DNA of 64,000 nucleotides from DASQZK01 sp963764345 (GTDB taxonomy: Bacteria > Bacteroidota > Bacteroidia > Bacteroidales > GCA-2748055): positions 264,595-328,594 of the forward strand of contig CAVXSF010000013.1 in NCBI GenBank assembly GCA_963764345.1, written 5' to 3'. Positions 45,621-55,186 of this stretch are shown piece after piece (positions within the stretch are counted from its first letter, which is position 1; each line of letters starts with the position of its first letter). Made by a program: the position numbers and the translations under genes. The notes beneath the pieces are model-generated. The model was not told where the DNA came from, did no database searches, and saw only the letters and a list, made by a program, of their open reading frames with translations.

Positions 45621-46514
45621 TCACTTAATGTCGATAAAACGGTAACCGAACATGATTTCGTGTGTTCCGGAATTATATTTCCTGATGCCGGAGAGACCGA
45701 TATCGTAGGAATACCCGAATAAAATCTTGTCATTGTATTCGTATCCTATCAGTACGGAAAGCGCATCTCTAAACCGGTAGGACAGTCCGCCCCAGACCAT
45801 CTCCTGGTAAACGAGTACGGAAGAAATATCAAACTGGTACATTTTGGGTGCGGTACCTGCCACGAGGGCCGCCGAACGTATTTTGAAGTCCCGGTCGATT
45901 TCATAATTGTACCCGCCGGTAAGGTAAAAATGGCTTTTCAGTTTATTAAGACCGTTCTTTTCATCATAGATCTTCAGTTTGTTATTGAAGAGCTGACCGA
46001 CGGAAAAACCGGCATACCAGTCCTCACTGTAGGCATAGACCCCCACGCTTGCATCCGGCACATAGGTACTGTACATTATGGGTTGGATGGCCTGATCATC
46101 CTGATCTTTAATCAGCATCTGGGTACCGTCAATCTTGTACTGCATCATTCCTAAAGAGAGACCCCCGGATATACGAATATCCCGGTTCAACTCGACATTG
46201 TAGGCATAAGCGCCCGAGACCCCTGTCCGGCTTGTTGGTCCGGTGACATCATTGTAAATAGTTGCGCCGAAACCCATCGGTTGTTTTTTGTTCGGACCGT
46301 TGATGCTGAGGGTGTTGGTCATGGGAGGATCTGTAATGCCCACCCACTGAAACCGGTGATTTGAGGTTACCTGGTAGTGATTGCTTGTACCTGCCACGGC
46401 CGGATTGAAAAGGAAACCGTTGAACATATACTGGGTAAAATGAGGCAGTTGCTGCGCATAAACACCCGTCATTGTCAGCAGTAAAAGTAACGATATATAT
46501 ACCCTGCGTTTCAT
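45621..46514 (-). CDS. PorP/SprF-family type IX secretion membrane protein
   Basis: A 297-residue protein with signal peptide (MKRRVYISLLLLLTMTGVYAQ). It opens LPHFTQYMFNGFLFNPAVAGTSNHYQVTSNHRFQW, the signature of the PorP/SprF family, and continues with barrel strands (MGFGATIYNDVTGPTSRTGVSGAYAY). PorP/SprF proteins assist secretion or surface attachment of type B CTD adhesins. Only one base separates it from the stop of the 1,873-residue adhesin gene, so it is translated from the same transcript and almost certainly serves that adhesin. Confidence 0.94.
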   Translation of the reverse strand: MKRRVYISLLLLLTMTGVYAQQLPHFTQYMFNGFLFNPAVAGTSNHYQVTSNHRFQWVGITDPPMTNTLSINGPNKKQPMGFGATIYNDVTGPTSRTGVSGAYAYNVELNRDIRISGGLSLGMMQYKIDGTQMLIKDQDDQAIQPIMYSTYVPDASVGVYAYSEDWYAGFSVGQLFNNKLKIYDEKNGLNKLKSHFYLTGGYNYEIDRDFKIRSAALVAGTAPKMYQFDISSVLVYQEMVWGGLSYRFRDALSVLIGYEYNDKILFGYSYDIGLSGIRKYNSGTHEIMFGYRFIDIK

Positions 46515-46515
46515 A

Positions 46516-49500
46516 TTACCTGATAATAGTTAATGGTCCGGTAATGGCCTTTGCGCCTTTAAACGGCACGACCACATAATAATAGGTACCTATAGGGGCT
46601 GGTTTACCCTTGTAGGTCCCGTCCCATCTCTTATCGTCGCTGTAACCTTTTGAGCTGAAGAGTTTTTCTCCCCATCGGTTGTATACCTCAACGATAATGT
46701 CGGGATATTCAAATGCGTTGTCGATGTCCCAGTAATCATTTGCCCCGTCACCGTTTGGCGAGAATGCTGTATAGATAATAAGATTATCGGGTTTGATTAC
46801 GGAAACGGTATCTTTTTCAATACATCCGTCTTCGGTGACGGCAACCACAATATAGCTTGTCGTAACGGCTGGAGCAGCTATGACCGTGGCACTCGTCGAG
46901 TCGTTCAGGCTGCCTGCCGGGGTCCAGCTATAGCTGATAAACGGTCCGCCGGCAGCAGTCAGGCTTACCTGGCTCCCGGTAAGAATGGTATCGTTACCGG
47001 CAGATAGTCCGGCGGAGGGATAGACCGATATTGTGATGGTATCTATGTCGGAACAGTCGTTCATGCCGACAGTGGTAAGGATATAGCTCACCGTTGAATC
47101 GATGGTCACCACCGGGTTGGGAAGATTGGGATTGCTCAGGCCGCCGGCCGGATGCCATGTTACATCTGTAGCCCCCTGTCCGTTCAGGGTGAGTACCGTT
47201 CCCGGACAAACCGTAGTATCGGCGCCGGCGTTGGCAGTAACGGTGGTTATAGCCGGAATATCTATGGTGTCGGTGACTGAACAGCCGTTTTCATCTGTGG
47301 CCGTGAGGATATATGAGCCGGCAGCAATATTATTCAGGTCTTTGCTGGTGGCGCCGTTAGACCAGTCATAGGTAACCGTCCCGGTAGCACCATTCACCGT
47401 AACCACAACTGCTCCGTCGTTGCTGATGGCACTGCATTTTGCCGGGGTGATATTGGTGAAAATCCCGAGAACAAGTGGTTCCGATATAGTAACGGTATCA
47501 CTAAAGTAACGTCCGTCCCCGTCTCTTGCAAAGACAATGTATTCGCCCGGAAGAAGGCCGGTATACGAGCCGTCGGCTTGCCATGTCAGGCTGTCATCAA
47601 TAGAGTACTCGGCCTGTCCTGTGGCATCGGTGGCATTCAGAAGGATGCTTCCGTCGCCGGCGCCGTTGCAGCTTATATTGCCAACTATCACGGTCACCGT
47701 CAGGGGCGGGACAGCACTCACCGTAACCGTCCGCTCAAAAGTACAATCGTTGTCATCTTTCACAACCACATCAAAATCGCCGGCATCAAGACCGGTAAAA
47801 ACAGTTTCACTTACAAAAGGTCCGGCCGTGCCGTTTATGGAGAACGTAAGGGTACCTGTCCCGCCACCGGCATTGCTGATGGTTATGCTTCCTTTGTTCG
47901 CCTCATCCAGTGCAGGCGTTGTCGTGAATACGGCCGTGATCGGATCGGGGCTGTTTACCGTGATCAGCGGTGAATTTTTGGAACAGCCGTTGGCATCCCG
48001 GGTAAATACGGTATAGTCACCACCCGGAAGATTGTTAAATATACCTGCCGGCTGCCAGTTCGTGCCGTCAAGACTGTAGTCGATGGCACCGGTACCTCCG
48101 GATAGCTGATAGGTTATACTCCCCGACGAATCATACGAACAGGTGGTCACGTCTGTGACAGACTGGTTGTCAACAACCAAAGCCGGAGGTTCGTCAAAGG
48201 TCACGGTATCGATGTATATCTTGCAGTTGTTGGCATCTTTCAGACTGATAGCATAGATGCCGGGAGTAAGGCCGGTGAAATCCCTGAAACCGTAATAGTT
48301 CGCTTCGTCATCAATGGAGTACTGGTAAGGGGATGTCCCGCCCGACGCATAGATATGAATCTGTGCATCTGAGATGCCCGCACAGAATATCGGGGTGGTG
48401 GTCACCGAATCGATATTCACTGAGACAGGCTCGGTAATGACAACGGGCACTGAAGTAACCGGTCCGCAGCCCTTGCTGTCGTTAATGTCAATCGTATAGG
48501 TGCCCGGTGCAATATTTTTAAATATTCCGGTGCTGTTATTTGTGCCTGCCGGCTGAAGGGTATAGCTGTAAGGCAGCGTGCCGCCTGCTGCGGATACCGT
48601 CACCGTCCCGTTATCATAGCCGGCACAGCTTGCATTCGTGGAGGTCAGGGAACCAATCGTTATAGCCGCCGGTTCACTTAGGGTAACTATAGTATCTTTC
48701 TGACAATTGTTGGCATCTTTTACCGAAAGGGTATGGTCTCCGCCGGTGAGGCCGTTGAATATCGCGCCGGGAGTGAAAGCTCCGCCATCGATGGCATAAA
48801 GTAACAATCCGGTACCGCCTGAGGCCAAAGCCTCGATCTTCCCGTTGGCGTCGCCATGGCAGCCGGTCACATCGGTAAGAGTTACCGAGGTGAAGGTGAT
48901 CTGAACAGGTTCGGCAAGATTCACCAGGGTATCCAGCAGACAGTTGTTGGCATCGGTGATGCCGATAACATGATCTCCTCCGGTTACATTATTGAAAATC
49001 CCGTTAATATTCGTGATGCCGCCGTCAAGGCCGTATTTTTTTACCCCGGTGCCGCCCGTGGCTTCGATGGCAATTTTCCCGTTGATATTGCCAAAACATC
49101 CGGAGACATCAACCTGGGCATAGTTTGTGATCCTGATCTTCGACGGCTGGTTGATCAGGTTATTGTTACCCAGGGCAGTACATCCCGAAGCATCTTTGAC
49201 CACGGTCTGGTAACTGCCGGCACCCAGATTCTGGAAAATGGCCGTAGCAAAGAAGTTCAGCCCATTGTTGATGGAATAGGTATAGGGTGCCGTTCCTCCG
49301 GTGATGGAAAGGATACGGATCTCGCCCAGGCTGTCACCAAAACATTTATTATTGTCGATCCTGATCTCACTGGCCACCTGAAGTTCATCCGGTTCATCCA
49401 CCGAAATGGTGTCACTGACTATGCAAGACCCGGCATCGCGGACGTAAAAGGTGTATGTGTTCTTAATCAGACTGCTAAAAATATTCGAACCCTGATAGGT

Positions 49501-52137
49501 GATCCCGTTTCTCGAATACATATAAGGACTTGTTCCCCCGGCAGCCGTAACGGTGACTGAACCGTTGGCATCGCCGTTACATGTTACATCGGAAGCGGTC
49601 AGACTCATCCCCAGCTGTGGAGGTTCCGTGATAACGGCAATGGAAGTGAAAACGGCGGAGCAGTTGGCGGCATCTTTCACCGTCAGGTTGTAGGTTCCGG
49701 CGGCCAGTCCGGAAATATCTTCACCGGGGGACGTATATCCGCCAGGGCCGGTCCATGAGAACTGGTACGGAGGCGTCCCGCCGGTAACGGTAATGTCGAC
49801 GGAGCCGTTAACGTCACCATGACAGCTGACTGCCAGCAGAGATGTTCCGTCAACCGAGGCATTGATCACTGCCGGTTCATTGATGGTGACCGGACCTGTC
49901 GATGCCGGGGAACATGTATTATCATCGGTTACCGACACGCTGTAGCTTCCTCCGGCCAGGCCGGAAAAGATTCCTGTAGTGTTGGTAACGGATCCCGGCA
50001 TAAGCGTATAGTGCAGAAGGCCGGTGCCACCGGAAGCGACGACCGTAATCTTGCCGTTGATATCACCATGGCAACTGATATTGGTACTGTTTACCGAAAC
50101 GATGCCGATGACGGCAGGATCGGTGATCGTCAGAGCCGGGATAACCAGGGGCGGACAGGCATTTGCATCATTTACGGTGACCGAATAGGTGCCGCCGGCA
50201 AGATTTATGAAGTCCCCGGTGCCATTGCTCACGCTTCCCGGGTTCAGCGTATAATTCAGGGGTAGCGTACCTCCATCCACACTGACATGGATCTCACCGT
50301 TGTTGCTTCCGTTACAGGTGATGTCAACCGTGTTCTTCGCGGCAACAGACATGGGATCCGGCTCAATCACCGTCAGGGGTGAACTGATTGCCTGAGGACA
50401 TGCTTTGGCATCGCTGATGCTCACGGTGTATGTGCCGGCCTGCAGATTGGTAAAGCTGCCCGTGGCATTGCTGATGCTTCCCGGTGTAAGGGTAAACAGG
50501 TAGGGTGAAGTGCCGCCCGATGCCGTAACAGTAACGGTGCCGTCGCCATTCCCCGAACATGAAATATCTGTGGCATTTTCGGAAGAGACGCTGATAGCGG
50601 CCGGCTCATTAATGGTCAGCGGTGAACTGACGGCTGAAGCACAGGCGTTGTCATCGGTCACGGAAACGGTGTAGATCCCGGGACCGAGTGCTGTAAAAAT
50701 TCCCGTCGTATTTTTAACATTGCCGGGCATCAGCGTGAAATGCAATGTCCCGGTGCCACCGCCGGCGGCTATGGTAATGCTTCCGTCGCCGGCACCGTTA
50801 CAGCTGATGTCGGTTTTGACCTGGGTGCTGATGGTTATGGCCGGCGGATTAATGATGGTAACCGGCGATGATGTCACGGGCGGGCATGATCCTGCATCCT
50901 GTGCATCGACGGTATAAATGCCCGCGGCAAGGTTACTGAAAACACCGGTCTGGTTGGAAGCTCCTCCCGGATTGATGGTATACGTCACCGTAGGTGTGCC
51001 GCCGGTTGAAGTGATGGTTATCGTGCCGTCGTTCACATTATGGCAGGTAATATCCGTTCCTGACTGGGATGTGATGACGAGTGCAGCGGGTTCATTGATC
51101 ACCATGTCACTGCTCACTGCCGGTCCGCAGCCGTTGGCATCGGTAACACTCACATGGTATGTTCCCTGAGTAAGATTGGTGAAAAGTCCTGAGCTGTTGC
51201 TTACCGAACCGGGAGCCAGGGTGTACTGGTAAGGTCCTGTACCGCCGGTGGCCGTAATGGTGATCGTCCCGTCTCCGGCACCATGGCATGAAATATCTGT
51301 TTTATTTTCCGAATTGATCTGCACGGCCGAAGGTTCATTGACCGTCAGTGGATTGCTGGTGGCTGACGGGCAGGCGTTGACATCCGTAACATCGACGGAG
51401 TATATCCCCGGCCCCAGTCCGCTGAAGCTGCCTGTGCTGTTCGTCTGTACCGCACCTGGATTGAGGGTGAAAGTATAAGCCCCGGTACCTCCTGCAGCCG
51501 CAACGCTTACCTTACCGTCATCACTGCCGTTGCAGCTCAGATCGGTGGCGTTTCCCGAAAGAACGGAAATGACGGCCGGATCGCTTACGGGTATAATATC
51601 CGAAACATCTGATGACGGGCATCCCGAAGCATCGGTGACGGTCACCGTATAATTACCTGGTCCCAGGCCCTGGAATTGACCGGTCACATTGCTGGCACCA
51701 CCGGGATTCAGGGTGAACAGATAGGAGCCCGATTCGCCACTGGCTGACACCGTAATCTTCCCGTCGGAAAAGCCGTTACAGCTGATGGGAACCGAAGTCT
51801 CTGAAGTCACCGTAACCGCCGAAGGCTGAGTCACCGGACCGTATCCAAAATCCGCATTTTCATTGTCATCCTGAACCAGGACGATCCAGGTTGCTGCCCT
51901 GACGTTGGTGAAGGTATAGAAGGTATCATTCACCGCCGGTGAAAAAAGAAAGTCACTGCCCTTCTGAAGTGTGTATATGTAAGGAGTCTGTCCGCCGGTA
52001 ACCGTCAAGGTCACGCTGCCGTCGGTGCCACCGTTACAGGTGACATTGGTTGTAGTAATATTTACGATGGAAACCTGGGCCTGGGCACCAGCCATAAACC
52101 CAAGAACGGATATGATGTATAATAGGGCCTTTTTCAT
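46516..52137 (-). CDS. Giant SprB-repeat adhesin with type B type IX secretion signal
   Basis: A 1,873-residue surface protein. After a signal peptide (MKKALLYIISVLGFMAGAQAQ) come about 20 SprB-like repeats of roughly 75-85 residues, each with a disulfide-style opening such as DISCNGAGDGSITI, then GGTGxYxYTLxPG and an end like NEPAAISVSS. Two PKD-like domains follow (ANAGADTTVCPG; GLSAGNDTILTGS). The last 90 residues are a CHU_C-type sorting domain (FSPNGDGANDYWDIDNAFEY, VEVYNRWGEKLFSS, WDGTYKGKPAPIGTYYYVV). SprB-type proteins are the mobile adhesins of gliding Bacteroidota, secreted by the type IX system. The PorP/SprF gene follows after one base. Confidence 0.93.
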   Translation of the reverse strand: MKKALLYIISVLGFMAGAQAQVSIVNITTTNVTCNGGTDGSVTLTVTGGQTPYIYTLQKGSDFLFSPAVNDTFYTFTNVRAATWIVLVQDDNENADFGYGPVTQPSAVTVTSETSVPISCNGFSDGKITVSASGESGSYLFTLNPGGASNVTGQFQGLGPGNYTVTVTDASGCPSSDVSDIIPVSDPAVISVLSGNATDLSCNGSDDGKVSVAAAGGTGAYTFTLNPGAVQTNSTGSFSGLGPGIYSVDVTDVNACPSATSNPLTVNEPSAVQINSENKTDISCHGAGDGTITITATGGTGPYQYTLAPGSVSNSSGLFTNLTQGTYHVSVTDANGCGPAVSSDMVINEPAALVITSQSGTDITCHNVNDGTITITSTGGTPTVTYTINPGGASNQTGVFSNLAAGIYTVDAQDAGSCPPVTSSPVTIINPPAITISTQVKTDISCNGAGDGSITIAAGGGTGTLHFTLMPGNVKNTTGIFTALGPGIYTVSVTDDNACASAVSSPLTINEPAAISVSSENATDISCSGNGDGTVTVTASGGTSPYLFTLTPGSISNATGSFTNLQAGTYTVSISDAKACPQAISSPLTVIEPDPMSVAAKNTVDITCNGSNNGEIHVSVDGGTLPLNYTLNPGSVSNGTGDFINLAGGTYSVTVNDANACPPLVIPALTITDPAVIGIVSVNSTNISCHGDINGKITVVASGGTGLLHYTLMPGSVTNTTGIFSGLAGGSYSVSVTDDNTCSPASTGPVTINEPAVINASVDGTSLLAVSCHGDVNGSVDITVTGGTPPYQFSWTGPGGYTSPGEDISGLAAGTYNLTVKDAANCSAVFTSIAVITEPPQLGMSLTASDVTCNGDANGSVTVTAAGGTSPYMYSRNGITYQGSNIFSSLIKNTYTFYVRDAGSCIVSDTISVDEPDELQVASEIRIDNNKCFGDSLGEIRILSITGGTAPYTYSINNGLNFFATAIFQNLGAGSYQTVVKDASGCTALGNNNLINQPSKIRITNYAQVDVSGCFGNINGKIAIEATGGTGVKKYGLDGGITNINGIFNNVTGGDHVIGITDANNCLLDTLVNLAEPVQITFTSVTLTDVTGCHGDANGKIEALASGGTGLLLYAIDGGAFTPGAIFNGLTGGDHTLSVKDANNCQKDTIVTLSEPAAITIGSLTSTNASCAGYDNGTVTVSAAGGTLPYSYTLQPAGTNNSTGIFKNIAPGTYTIDINDSKGCGPVTSVPVVITEPVSVNIDSVTTTPIFCAGISDAQIHIYASGGTSPYQYSIDDEANYYGFRDFTGLTPGIYAISLKDANNCKIYIDTVTFDEPPALVVDNQSVTDVTTCSYDSSGSITYQLSGGTGAIDYSLDGTNWQPAGIFNNLPGGDYTVFTRDANGCSKNSPLITVNSPDPITAVFTTTPALDEANKGSITISNAGGGTGTLTFSINGTAGPFVSETVFTGLDAGDFDVVVKDDNDCTFERTVTVSAVPPLTVTVIVGNISCNGAGDGSILLNATDATGQAEYSIDDSLTWQADGSYTGLLPGEYIVFARDGDGRYFSDTVTISEPLVLGIFTNITPAKCSAISNDGAVVVTVNGATGTVTYDWSNGATSKDLNNIAAGSYILTATDENGCSVTDTIDIPAITTVTANAGADTTVCPGTVLTLNGQGATDVTWHPAGGLSNPNLPNPVVTIDSTVSYILTTVGMNDCSDIDTITISVYPSAGLSAGNDTILTGSQVSLTAAGGPFISYSWTPAGSLNDSTSATVIAAPAVTTSYIVVAVTEDGCIEKDTVSVIKPDNLIIYTAFSPNGDGANDYWDIDNAFEYPDIIVEVYNRWGEKLFSSKGYSDDKRWDGTYKGKPAPIGTYYYVVVPFKGAKAITGPLTIIR
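47250..52074 (-). repeat. About 20 SprB-like coding repeats
   Basis: In-frame repeats of about 230-255 bases encode the modules TD-I-S-C-x-G-x-x-D-G to the next such motif. Neighbouring units in the N-terminal half are most alike, while units 16-20 are more diverged. The region is prone to copy-number change by recombination and to misassembly. Confidence 0.8.
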
Positions 52138-52522
52138 TTAGAACATTGAAAACGTTGAGATTCCGGCGATACAGCTATCATACGGAACGAGATATATTAA
52201 GTTGCATTTCTTAGTACTAATTCCGTGGAATAATTCCCCGGAAAATCAGGCCTTACGGATGCTTTTGGTATTTTCCGTGAAATATTCCCTGGTTCTTTTC
52301 CTCCCTCCTGAAACCTATGCCCTGTTTTGTTCCTGAACGATTCCTGCCAGATCCCTTCCCTGGCCTGTTCCATCGCTACCGTTATAAAACAGGGTGTTAA
52401 TGTAAGTATTGAGCCTTCACATACACATTAACGCCTCTGCCAGTAAAGGCACACCACTCCCGGATCTCCCGATTTCTATGGTTATGGCTTAACTTAAGCC
52501 GGATAATGGCTCCCGGGAGCTC
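52138..52522. other. Region upstream of the adhesin gene
   Basis: About 385 bases between the adhesin start and the stop of the ABC permease gene. I found no TAnnTTTG box or terminator hairpin. It should hold the adhesin promoter, which may depend on another sigma factor. Confidence 0.35.
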
Positions 52523-53761
52523 CTAATCTTCACGGACGGCCGAACTGAGGTAATTTACGGATATTTTCCTGGCGGGGAACCAGGCTGCCAAAAAACCTAT
52601 TAACAAAACGGTGATCCATACCAGAAAGATGTCAACAGGCTGGAAATGTACGGGATAAGCATCAATGACGAAGGTGCCGCTGCCTCCGATCTTCACTATT
52701 TTAAAATATTCCTGTGCCAGGCTTATGCCTGTTCCCAGGATGACCCCTGCCACCGAGCCGATGATGGAGATAAGCCAGCCTTCTGTCAGGAAGATCCGCC
52801 TGATGAGCCGGTTGTCGGCACCCAGATCCCTGAGCGTGGCTATGTCGTTCTTTTTGTCGATGATCAGCATCGTAAGTGATCCGATGATGTTGAACGATGC
52901 AATGATCAGGATAAGCGTGAGAATGAGGAAGGTAGCCCATTTCTCCGATTTCATGATGCGATAAAACACTTCATTCTGCTCATAACGGTTCTGAACAATG
53001 AACCGGTCACCCACAATGGCTGCAATCTGTTTCTGTACATCAGACTCCACGGCAGTATTCTTTATCTTGACCTCCAGCGAGGTGACCTCGTCATGGTGGT
53101 ATTCCAGCAGCGTTCTTACCACTTCTACCGGCAATATGATGTACTTCGAATCATACTCCTGCTGTATGGAAAAAACGCCTGACGGGAATACCACCGCCCG
53201 GTTAAATGATGCCGAGGGATTGGCTATGTTGACCTGTTCGGTTCGTTTGGGAACATAAAAAACGAGGGGCTGGATGAAGTTCAGACCCACTCTCAGCGAA
53301 TAAGCCACCCCTTGTCCGACAACGGCAAAGGGACGGTTCTTTTCATGAAGAATGAATTTACCGTCGATGATCATGGAATCGACACCTGTAACATCTGTAA
53401 AATACCTGTCCACTCCCTTCATGGTCGCAATGAACTGCCGTTCATCATACCTTACCAGGGCATTTTCCTCCATGACTTCCGATACGGCCCCGACACCGTC
53501 CAAATGCCGGATACTGTCGATGCGGGCTTCGGAAGGAAGGAATGTCTTTCCCTCAACAAGGGTGATCTTCAGATCGGGGTCAAAAGAATTGATGAGGGAA
53601 TGGATCACCTGGTCAAAGCCATTGAATACGGAAAGGATCACCACAAGGGCCATCGTCCCAACGGCCACGCCCATGACCGAGATGAAAGAAATGATGTTAA
53701 TGGCATTCCTGCTCTTCTTGGCAAAGAGATATCTTTTGGCTATATAGAAGGAAACTTTCAC
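52523..53761 (-). CDS. FtsX/LolC-type ABC transporter permease
   Basis: A 412-residue permease with the MacB/LolC plan. An N-terminal helix (about 19-45, NIISFISVMGVAVGTMALVVILSVFNGFD) is followed by a large periplasmic domain (about 50-265). Three C-terminal helices begin at ATFLILTLILIIASFNIIGSLTMLII, LISIIGSVAGVILGTGISLAQ and FLVWITVLLIGFLAAWFPARKIS. The sequence resembles the LolC/LolE lipoprotein-release permeases. No ATPase is adjacent. It starts 3 bases after the methyltransferase gene stop, in an rbfA / methyltransferase / permease operon, and could export lipoproteins to the outer membrane. Confidence 0.87.
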   Translation of the reverse strand: MKVSFYIAKRYLFAKKSRNAINIISFISVMGVAVGTMALVVILSVFNGFDQVIHSLINSFDPDLKITLVEGKTFLPSEARIDSIRHLDGVGAVSEVMEENALVRYDERQFIATMKGVDRYFTDVTGVDSMIIDGKFILHEKNRPFAVVGQGVAYSLRVGLNFIQPLVFYVPKRTEQVNIANPSASFNRAVVFPSGVFSIQQEYDSKYIILPVEVVRTLLEYHHDEVTSLEVKIKNTAVESDVQKQIAAIVGDRFIVQNRYEQNEVFYRIMKSEKWATFLILTLILIIASFNIIGSLTMLIIDKKNDIATLRDLGADNRLIRRIFLTEGWLISIIGSVAGVILGTGISLAQEYFKIVKIGGSGTFVIDAYPVHFQPVDIFLVWITVLLIGFLAAWFPARKISVNYLSSAVRED

Positions 53762-53764
53762 CGG

Positions 53765-54574
53765 CTATTTAACAGCTTTAACGATCAGCCCCGTGCCCGA
53801 ACGATGACTGATCCTGACGTCAAAAAAGTTAAGGATCAGGGCAAAAGGAAAAGTCACAATATACCAGAAAGGCAGCACGATAAAAAAGAGCTTGCTGGTG
53901 TTGAGCATAATGATAGGGTATTTCATGGAGAGCTTCCACGAGATTTTTCCGGGGGTACCGTACGAATACCTTGCCCCAACGGTGGAAAAACCTGCTGCGA
54001 ACAGCTTATCCCTGATCTCGTTGATGTTGTAGCCGTCACGAACATGCTCGTCGATGAACGACTCTTCATGCCCCTCATGAACATCGGATCCGCCCGCGTC
54101 GGAAGGTGTGGAGATCAGCAGGACACCCCCGTCCCTGAGAGAACGGTGAAAATGATCGAATACCCTTACATCTTCTTCGATATGCTCCATTACATCCACT
54201 GAAAGGATCAGGTTATAGGCCTCCGGCCGTTCAAAACGGGTCAGGTCGGCCACTTCAAAATGTACCCTGTTTCCCAGTCCGGCCTGCCTGAAAAAACGGT
54301 TGCAATCGTCGATCTGCTCTTCCTTGACATCAACGCCGAGCAAAGTAGAATCGCTGAATTTCCGGGAGAGGAAATAGGAATACTGACCGAACCCGGAGCC
54401 TGCATCTAAAATGGCCGGCGATGCGGGCAAATTTTTCCTCAAAGTGCGAACCTCCTTTTTGATATGCCAGGCCCGTAGTAAAAGGATATCAAGGAGCTTG
54501 TAAAACAGGATACGCAGGAAAGGCGTTTTGTTGAAAACATTACCCAGGCTTCGTTTTATAGGATCGTATTGCAT
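53765..54574 (-). CDS. Class I SAM-dependent methyltransferase
   Basis: A 269-residue methyltransferase with SAM motif I AILDAGSGFGQYSYFLS, motif II Asp in LLGVDVKEEQIDDCN, and LILSVDVMEHIEEDVRVFDHFHRSLRDGGVLLISTPSD further on. Residues about 225-248 (LFFIVLPFWYIVTFPFALILNFF) are a strongly hydrophobic stretch, so the enzyme is membrane-associated, unusual for small methyltransferases. It acts perhaps on a quinone or lipid-like substrate. It lies between rbfA (7-base gap) and the ABC permease gene (3-base gap). Confidence 0.85.
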   Translation of the reverse strand: MQYDPIKRSLGNVFNKTPFLRILFYKLLDILLLRAWHIKKEVRTLRKNLPASPAILDAGSGFGQYSYFLSRKFSDSTLLGVDVKEEQIDDCNRFFRQAGLGNRVHFEVADLTRFERPEAYNLILSVDVMEHIEEDVRVFDHFHRSLRDGGVLLISTPSDAGGSDVHEGHEESFIDEHVRDGYNINEIRDKLFAAGFSTVGARYSYGTPGKISWKLSMKYPIIMLNTSKLFFIVLPFWYIVTFPFALILNFFDVRISHRSGTGLIVKAVK

Positions 54575-54581
54575 ACAGTTA

Positions 54582-54917
54582 TCAAGGCTTTAACAGATGA
54601 TCAATTTTGTCAATATAATCCAGGCTGTCGTCGAGGAAAAAGGTCAGTTCAGGTATGATCCTGAGCTGGTGTCTTACTCTCAGACCGAGCTCATACCGGA
54701 TATGCGTAGTGTGGTCTTTCACCAGTTCAAGGGGATCCTCGTCTTTCACCACCGGAAAAATACTGAGATATACCCTTGCCACACTGAGGTCGGGACTGAT
54801 CCTTACCACGGTTACGGTGTAAAGCTTACCTCCCAGCTCATGCCCCAGCCTCTGAAAGATCTGGCCCAGCTCCTTCTGAAGAAGCCTGGCTACCCTGTTT
54901 TGTCGTGTCGAATCCAT
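54582..54917 (-). CDS. rbfA: Ribosome-binding factor A
   Basis: I place the start at 54917 (MDSTRQNRVARLLQKELGQIFQ), giving 111 residues, the usual RbfA length. A longer frame upstream is non-coding. RbfA assists 16S rRNA processing and 30S assembly. The family features are QNRVARLLQKELGQIF, VVRISPDLSVARVYLSIFP, and IRYELGLRVRHQLRIIPELTFFLDDSLDYIDKIDHLL. It leads the operon with the methyltransferase and the ABC permease. Confidence 0.93.
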   Translation of the reverse strand: MDSTRQNRVARLLQKELGQIFQRLGHELGGKLYTVTVVRISPDLSVARVYLSIFPVVKDEDPLELVKDHTTHIRYELGLRVRHQLRIIPELTFFLDDSLDYIDKIDHLLKP

Positions 54918-55186
54918 AAGCTTTATCAGTTTAAAATCCCATGTAAGTAACGCCCTAAACAGGACCCGCCGATATTCAACATAAACGGCTGTATATGAAT
55001 TTAAAATGCAAAGGTGCAAAATAGTTCTGTAAAAACATGAGGGTTTTTGAACCGCAAAGGCGCGAATGGGCAATGTGAATCCGGAGATACCAGGGATGTA
55101 ACAGATTGCGGAACCTTCTGAAATGCCTCCGGAAACCATGAAAATCCGTTACGCATTCCTTCTGTGGCACTCTGAGTCTTCTTTTC

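Noticed and set aside
48856..49560. A long plus-strand frame inside the adhesin gene
   Set aside because: It follows from the repeated codon bias of the SprB-like repeats and has no family features.
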